A DNA stretch of 64,000 bases, taken from NCBI GenBank assembly GCA_958299035.1, contig CATQJL010000316.1, positions 33,731,441 to 33,795,440 on the forward strand. The letters run 5' to 3'. This document shows, piece by piece, positions 58,204-64,000 of the stretch; position 1 is the first letter of the stretch; every line of letters begins with the position of its first letter. The notes below the pieces were generated by a model that worked only from the letters and a program-made list of their open reading frames with translations, searched no databases and was not told the DNA's origin. Made by a program: the position numbers and the translations under genes. Source of the stretch: Cylicocyclus nassatus. Taxonomy: Eukaryota > Nematoda > Chromadorea > Rhabditida > Strongylidae.

Positions 58204-59084
58204 TTAGGTTGTCCCGAAAGTTTTGTCGGATTTTTCAAACCACTGTGAAACCACGCACAATAAGGACCTGAGTGTATTTCAAAATGCATTCGATGCAGCA
58301 TTTCCTTCTCTTTCTTGTGCTTACATTTTCGAACCACAATCCTGTATGCTTTCTTTGATAATTGCTGAAATTCTTCAACCGTCATTTTTGTCTGCTCAAA
58401 GTTCGGCTAATTTCTGAAAATTTCATTTCAGTGTTTCGGAAAGAGTTAAGTAAGGATCGAATAGAGCAATTCTCGGACTACAAGGTAGTGCTTTTAAATT
58501 CTCTCAATCTGCTGTTATTTGCTTCAAAAATTTATTTCTCCGGAGGTCTCGATTTTTGGCAAAGTCGTGAAACCTGCAACTGCATCAAACACACGAAAGC
58601 TTTTGAATTATTGCGTATTGGAACATGATTCTTACTAAACATTATTTATGCAACATAACCAACTTTAATTCGCTTTGCAAAGCAGCTTTCTAAAATTTTT
58701 GGTACTTTTACGTCTTGAACTTAATCAAAAAGCCGCGGTTTTTATTGAATAAATAATTATAATGGACTTGGTAAACGCGGCCCACGTAATCTAAAATGGT
58801 TACAATGTAGCCAAAGGTCTGCTCTACCAAATAGTTATCAGCGCTCTTTGGAAACATTATAATAAAGGATTCTGAAATTCAGGAAATATTTGGCGTTACT
58901 GCTGAGATGCCCAAAAAGCCATGGCGATAACATTGCAAAGACAGAGTAGATCGGAGAGCAAGTATAGCTGTAAGGGAGAGGATAAAAATCTGATTCAAAC
59001 GGCACCTAAGCCGTCCATGGATTGGTGTTTTGTGACTTTTAATGAGCGATGACAGAAACCGACAAAACTTTCGGGACAACCTAA
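58204..59084. mobile_element. Mariner-TIR MITE, TTAGGTTGTCCCGAAAGTTT type
   Basis: Both ends carry TTAGGTTGTCCCGAAAGTTT followed by TGTCGG, in inverse, identical over 26 bp, flanked by AT-rich sequence. The 881 bp interior has no transposase. Confidence 0.85.
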
Positions 59085-59639
59085 TATTTGCATAGCGATA
59101 TAAGCGACTCAGACAAAATCGAACTTCTGCATCTTCAATCTTCTCATTGCGCTCTTACGTTGTCATCTCCTCATTATGAATTTCTTAGCAAACGGACGGA
59201 AATACTCTAGTATTCACTGATCATCATCAACAAAGCCAAAGTTGCGCATGCGCACTGTGTCAGCGCTCAAACTATTTCGAAATCATTTTGTACACATAAA
59301 TTTCCATAAGTCATTTTTTTCATATCGCTCAATAGAGTAAGCGCAGAAAAAGTCGTTTTTGGTGAACTCGAATGGCAGAGAAGTTTAAGCTTATGCTACC
59401 AGTGGTGGCGAAATAGCAAATGATGAAGAAACCTGCCAAAAACGTCATACTTCAGGGATTGAAACTGAAAAGTAACAACTGGTTCGTCCTTTTCACATAA
59501 AAGCGGGATCATTGTTTGTAACGAATTTCAGGACAATGCTCGCTGAGAAGGAGCTCTATGCTTTACCTCAAATTTTTCTGTCCCTTGTCGCTTTCACTTC
59601 CTCAACGTTCTCTACATTTTTTGCTTGTTTTCCCCAGCA

Positions 59640-59765
59640 AAAATACCGTAAATATATAAAATAATAATAATAAAGAATTAAATATTAAGTAAATAAGTAA
59701 GTAAATAATAATAAATAATATAATATGTAAATACCGTAATATATATAATAATAAAATATATAATA
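59640..59765. repeat. AT-rich low-complexity tract
   Basis: A run of AATAAT, AAGTAAAT and TATA units directly precedes the next mariner-TIR MITE. Confidence 0.9.
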
Positions 59766-60686
59766 TTAGGTTGGTGCAAAAGTAATGCGCGTTTTTCTAG
59801 CCCTTGTTTCAAGATAGCTTTTCTCCATCAAAGTTTTTCCTATGAAACTTACCCAGCATACTATCAAGAAGCTTCTTTCATGCTCTATTCAGTGATGGTT
59901 GAAATAAGCTTCTAGCCTCATTCGTTAGAAATTTCTAGAGCTTCATACAACCGCAATCAAAATCAGAATTTCATTGCGCTTACTTTTTTGGCCAGAATTT
60001 CAGCGCGAGTAAACGCATTCTCTTGAAAATTTAACTGCTGTATGTAGTAAAATTTTTCTACGTTATGCACAACTTGCTGTTTTCTCAGCAATTAGTTAGA
60101 CTGAAATTTCGGCGCCTCAACATGAGTGATGGTTTTGACCGTTCAGTGGCCCATAGATTTCCTTTGAAGAAGGCAATCGCCAAAGTTTCGCTCATTTGTG
60201 TAAGCGTAAGAGTGGGCCTCCTGTTGACAGTTTTTGCAGAAATGTGGAAGCTGTTCAGTACACAGAAAATCAAAAATCTCCATATTTTGGGATTTTGAGG
60301 GCTACGAAAAATTGTCGAAAAAAGCGGGCAATTTTGAATATTATTTTTTCATTTTCGCGAATCTTCTTTGTTTGAGCTCCTTTCAACTTTTTTTTCGTAC
60401 TACTGGCTTGCGACTACAAGACAGTCAACTTTTCATTTATACTGACAAATCTTGAAGGAAGTTATGATCGGTTAAAAACGAGGTTTCCGAAAAAAAATTT
60501 TTTTGCTTATCAACCCATATTTTTACACCGTTTTGTGATGTTGGCACAAATTAGTGTGCGCTGTATAGAAAGAAGTTTGGTGCCTCTGACGGACTTGATC
60601 GCACTGAAAAATACGGATTTTTTAGAAAGTTATAGCACGTCAAAGTGGGAACTCGCAAAACGCGCATTACTTTTGCACCAACCTAA
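59766..60686. mobile_element. Mariner-TIR MITE, TTAGGTTGGTGCAAAAGTAA type
   Basis: The ends are 30-bp identical inverted repeats, TTAGGTTGGTGCAAAAGTAA then TGCGCGTTTT. The 921 bp interior shows no transposase. The terminal 20 bp equal the TIR core I know from mammalian Hsmar1/MADE1-type mariners (cecropia subfamily). Confidence 0.85.
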
Positions 60687-61036
60687 TATTTAGTACCCAA
60701 ACAAAGCTGCCAGACTTAACACGAACCACATAATATGCATTCTGCAATTTCTAATCGTATGAACACTACCAGGTATGCACAATTCACACCCATATATAGG
60801 CATACAAATATGGATGGACTTGTTTCAAAATGCTTGAGAAGCTAATCCATTCACACAACATGCCCTTCGTTATGTGCACCAAAGGCATTATTTTATGCAT
60901 TATAGAAATTCATTTTTGATATAAAATTGATAAGAAGTTGTAGAAAAATCAAAATCATAGTTATTCGTAAGTACATCCGATTATCACCAACTTCTTGTAG
61001 TCAAAAAGAGTAGGCCATAAAACAGAGACCAAAATA

Positions 61037-62014
61037 TTAGGTCGTTTCAAAAGCGATTTCGCTTTTTTCAAACGGGTACCACGTATCAAAGGTTCCTAAG
61101 AGCTCTTGTATGCATTCGATGCAGAAATTCATTCTCTTTCTAACGGTTATGAAATTGTTGCAGCGCAATCAATGAGCTTTCAGAAAATATCCAAAATTTC
61201 ACAATTTTTTGAAACTTTCATACCAATCCTCAGAAGGAGCTCAAGTAACGATTCGATACAGTAAACTTTATAAAATACAGTATCACTTTTTTCTCTTTCT
61301 CGTAGCTAGCCGTAATTTTCTAAAAGATTTTTTAACAGAACTATCGGATTTTGGAGCCACCTCAGCCACTACGGCATCAAACATCATAATTTTTCGAAAT
61401 TTGAGACTACCAAGATGGTAACTATGAGTTAGCATTAATTTTACAAAGCAAGTGAGGGTTTACGGTTAGAAATATCAAATTTCGAGTTTTTCGGGTACAG
61501 CCTGGGGCTCGCTAAAAAATGAGTTATGATGATTTCTCCCTGGAAACCAAACGAATCGGAAACAAAAAAAACATTGTAAGAAAGGGGAGAAAATGCTGCA
61601 TCGAATAATGCGCGAGCTGCTCTTCTTTTGATGTTCTACGAGGATCTAGCTGCCCAAGTGTGGAAATCGGTAGCATCAGTTAAAATTCTGCTAAAAATGT
61701 ATGACAAGCCTATGGCAAGAGAAAAAGTAGTTTTGCATTCTGTAGGGTTTGCTCTATAAAGATGTTACTTGCACTTTTTCGGAGATATGATATAAAAGTT
61801 TTAAAAAATTGTGAAACTTGACTATCCCCAAAAGCATAGGTCGAAGATTTTGGTTATTTTCTGAAAGCTCATTGACTGTTTCGCAACAATTTCATAGCCT
61901 TTAGAAAGAGAATGAAATTCTGCATCGAATGCCTCCAAGATCTCTTAAAAACCTTTTTTCCATTACATGTGATGCCCGTTTAAAAAAAGCGAAATTACTT
62001 TTGAAACGACCTAA
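61037..62014. mobile_element. Mariner-TIR MITE, TTAGGTCGTTTCAAAAG type
   Basis: TTAGGTCGTTTCAAAAG and TTTCGCTTTTTT recur in inverse at the right end. Arms of about 190 bp continue to pair (GCATTCGATGCAGAA, TTCATTCTCTTTCTAA, CAATGAGCTTTCAGAAAATA). No transposase was seen in the 978 bp. Confidence 0.85.
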
Positions 62015-63172
62015 TAGATCAACTTCAGTGAATTTTCTAGCTATTTTAGCGACCAAAATTCCGTTTTTTGGGTATTTTTCCTAATCAGCTTGTATCGCTG
62101 CCATATGCCAATAAAAAAATTTTGCTTCAGGCACATGTAAAAAGCACGAATCCTTCCTTTATAAGCCTTAAATAAGAAAATTTCACTGAAGCTGAAGAAA
62201 GTGACGGATTGAAAAATGTGGTGCAAAAATTATGTATCAACCTTTAATTGGTAACTAAACGCGGTTTTGGGCCAGAAATGCAGACGAGAAGAGAGATAAG
62301 AATGGAAACTTCGTAATAAAAAACGGTTCTAAAATCTCAGCCCATTCGCGACAAAGACGTGCAGCAACTTACAAGTTTTTGCAATACGATAATTTGAAAC
62401 GTTACCAATTTAGCGAAGCTTAAAGGCAGCGTCTAAGCAGAATCTTGAACAAAATTTTTCGCTTATCTTTTTTTTACCGGGCTTATTCTTCCCGTCTTCC
62501 CGCTGATTCCAAAAATGCAGCTTGCAAAGCACGAAAATGTTTGACGGGCTATTTTGCCGCCGCGGTTAAGACACAGAGTCGTGGTGGGACCCTACTTTTT
62601 GACTTTTTGTGACATACGTACCTAGTTATCGACTGAAGGGACGGCAGGTCGCCGAGGCGTCCCGGTCGCCATTTTTGAAGCTTCTGGCTTTAAAGCAAAG
62701 TGATACAATGTCACTTGGGTAAGAACTTTATTAGGGGGAAAGCCCTTGTACGCAAAAGTTCATATTTGCCCGAACACTGTCTTTAAGAAAGGTACTGTAG
62801 CCAAAAAACGGTCGTGACCTACTTGCTAATTCTTGTATTGGGCATGCGTGTGTTTATCTATGTCGAATAAAAAGTATAACTTTATAAAATTCGTTTCTAT
62901 GAGCATCATTTTGCAAGAAAATTTGCTGTTACAGTCCGTGTCAACCATGTGCTCCCTTTTCCGTAGATGCAGTGAGCTTCGCGCCACTTCGCGCGCGTAT
63001 GACTCGGGCATTTAAATGGGCCTTATCGATTGAAGATCTGCATGCGGGACCCTTGCGTTGCGCATGCGTGGTTCCCATGCGAAAGGGAGTACGTAATTGA
63101 CATCGACTGTACTTTCAAAAGTGACACAGTAATCTCAGCGAGAAATAAATCCCGGAACGCAATTGCCATTGC
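62015..63172. other. No gene seen
   Basis: CTTAAAGGCAGCGTCTAAGC near 62419 resembles the ends of the foldback element at 63173-63521 and may be a lone end. A weak tRNA-like stretch (GCCGCCGCGGTTAAGAC, about 62559) is too degraded to call. Confidence 0.35.
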
Positions 63173-63521
63173 TTAAAGGTAGCGTCCAGTCAAATGTCAC
63201 GTGGTTCCTAATTTTGGGCCCTAACTAAGCCACTGCCCAAGCGGCAGCTCAGGTAGTGCTCTAGCCGCTGAGATATTCGCCTCGAAACTGGACCCTGGGA
63301 TCGTATCCGCATGGATTCATGGCAGTTCCGCGCGAGGATCCACGCGCTGCGCCATGAATTCATGCAAAATACGATCCAAAGGTCCAGTTTCGAGGCGAAT
63401 ATTTCAGCCGTTAGTGCACTACCTGAGATGCCGTTGGGGAGTGGCTCAGTTAGGGCCCCAAAATTACTATCCACATAAAGAGCCCCATAGTCCACATTTG
63501 CCTAGACGCTGCCTTCAAAGG
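63173..63521. mobile_element. Foldback MITE, TTAAAGGTAGCGTC ends
   Basis: The outer ends TTAAAGGTAGCGTCCAG and the inverse of TTGAAGGCAGCGTCTAG flank a near-complete palindrome centred at about 63335. Shared blocks include GGGCCCTAACTAAGCCACT and ATATTCGCCTCGAAACTGGA. The opposed 68- and 95-codon frames are mirror artefacts. Confidence 0.8.
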
Positions 63522-64000
63522 AAGTGTCCGACAAAAACTCTGTGCACAGAAATTTACTAACCTAGGTCTCGCTCCTCGAATCCCAAAATGCAGCTTATCT
63601 TTATCTTTTTCTTTGTTTCATACACGTAAACGTGTGCCAAAGCCTGTGTGAGCAAAACATTGCTAGCGTAAGAGACTAGCATGTCACCTTTCACCAGAAC
63701 AAACCAAACAGTGAATAAGGGCCTCAAGTGTTGAGGAAGTAAGATTTTTATTTGGTCAAGGGAGGTCAGGTGATTGACATTGGGGAATGCCACGGCCACT
63801 TTTCCGGGCTGTCCAAAACGGCTGTCCTTATTGCAAAAATGCAAAAAGCAAGCTTTCAAAGAGCCATTGTTTTTGAAAGTTTACGTGAAGCGCGAGTCGC
63901 CATGAGACCTATTTTAATTTTATATGGGCTGCTATGAAGTGATCGGATCGGTGCTTGGGCGGGATCCGGATAGGGGGTGCAAAATACTCTCCAAACAAAT
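63522..64000. other. No gene seen
   Basis: Open frames on both strands are short and have no recognised domain or splice site support. Confidence 0.35.

Noticed and set aside
1..64000. Spliced-leader RNA, rRNA or complete tRNA genes
   Set aside because: I looked for the SL1-like start GGTTTAATTACCCAAG and for complete cloverleaf sequences and found none.

Overview
The window is eukaryotic and looks like a nematode, most likely a rhabditine or strongylid (clade V) species. The evidence is introns of about 45-80 nt with U-rich TTTCAG or TTTTAG acceptors, many mariner-type and foldback MITEs, RTE- and CR1-like LINE remnants, and a Harbinger transposase remnant. No species can be named from the sequence alone. 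Most of the 64 kb is repeat; only a few genes can be supported.

Layout. Three plus-strand genes encode small secreted proline-rich proteins: the last exon of one at 3.5-3.9 kb, a complete two-exon gene at 18.3-22.7 kb, and another at 52.9-57.7 kb. The two complete genes each have a short signal-peptide exon, one phase-2 intron of about 4 kb, and a coding exon that opens on an R-x-R-R site and runs into polyproline. Their introns hold several MITEs. From 24.4 to 32.2 kb lies a 7.77 kb segment bounded by 33-bp terminal inverted repeats and by clusters of AAGTTC-N4-GAACTT subterminal sites. It contains an 11-exon gene of unknown family that reads through in one frame (about 362 codons), an NHL-repeat-like three-exon piece, part of a MAU-2/SCC4-like (cohesin loader) gene on the minus strand, a decayed minus-strand gene, and a decayed plus-strand leader. 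From 34 to 46 kb there is a large ATCGAT-rich palindrome, RTE reverse-transcriptase remnants apparently split by a Harbinger-like element, an RTE endonuclease fragment headed by a tRNA-like pol III module, and a CR1-like LINE. The right end, 58-62 kb, is a row of mariner-TIR MITEs.

How the genes work together. The proline-rich proteins would pass through the secretory pathway, be trimmed at the tetrabasic-like site, and plausibly serve cuticle or other extracellular structure. The 7.77 kb TIR segment looks like a DNA transposon that carries, and has possibly captured, several gene pieces; no canonical transposase was recognised in it. Host genes and exon boundaries here were called by eye from splice sites and reading phase, so exact ends are provisional.
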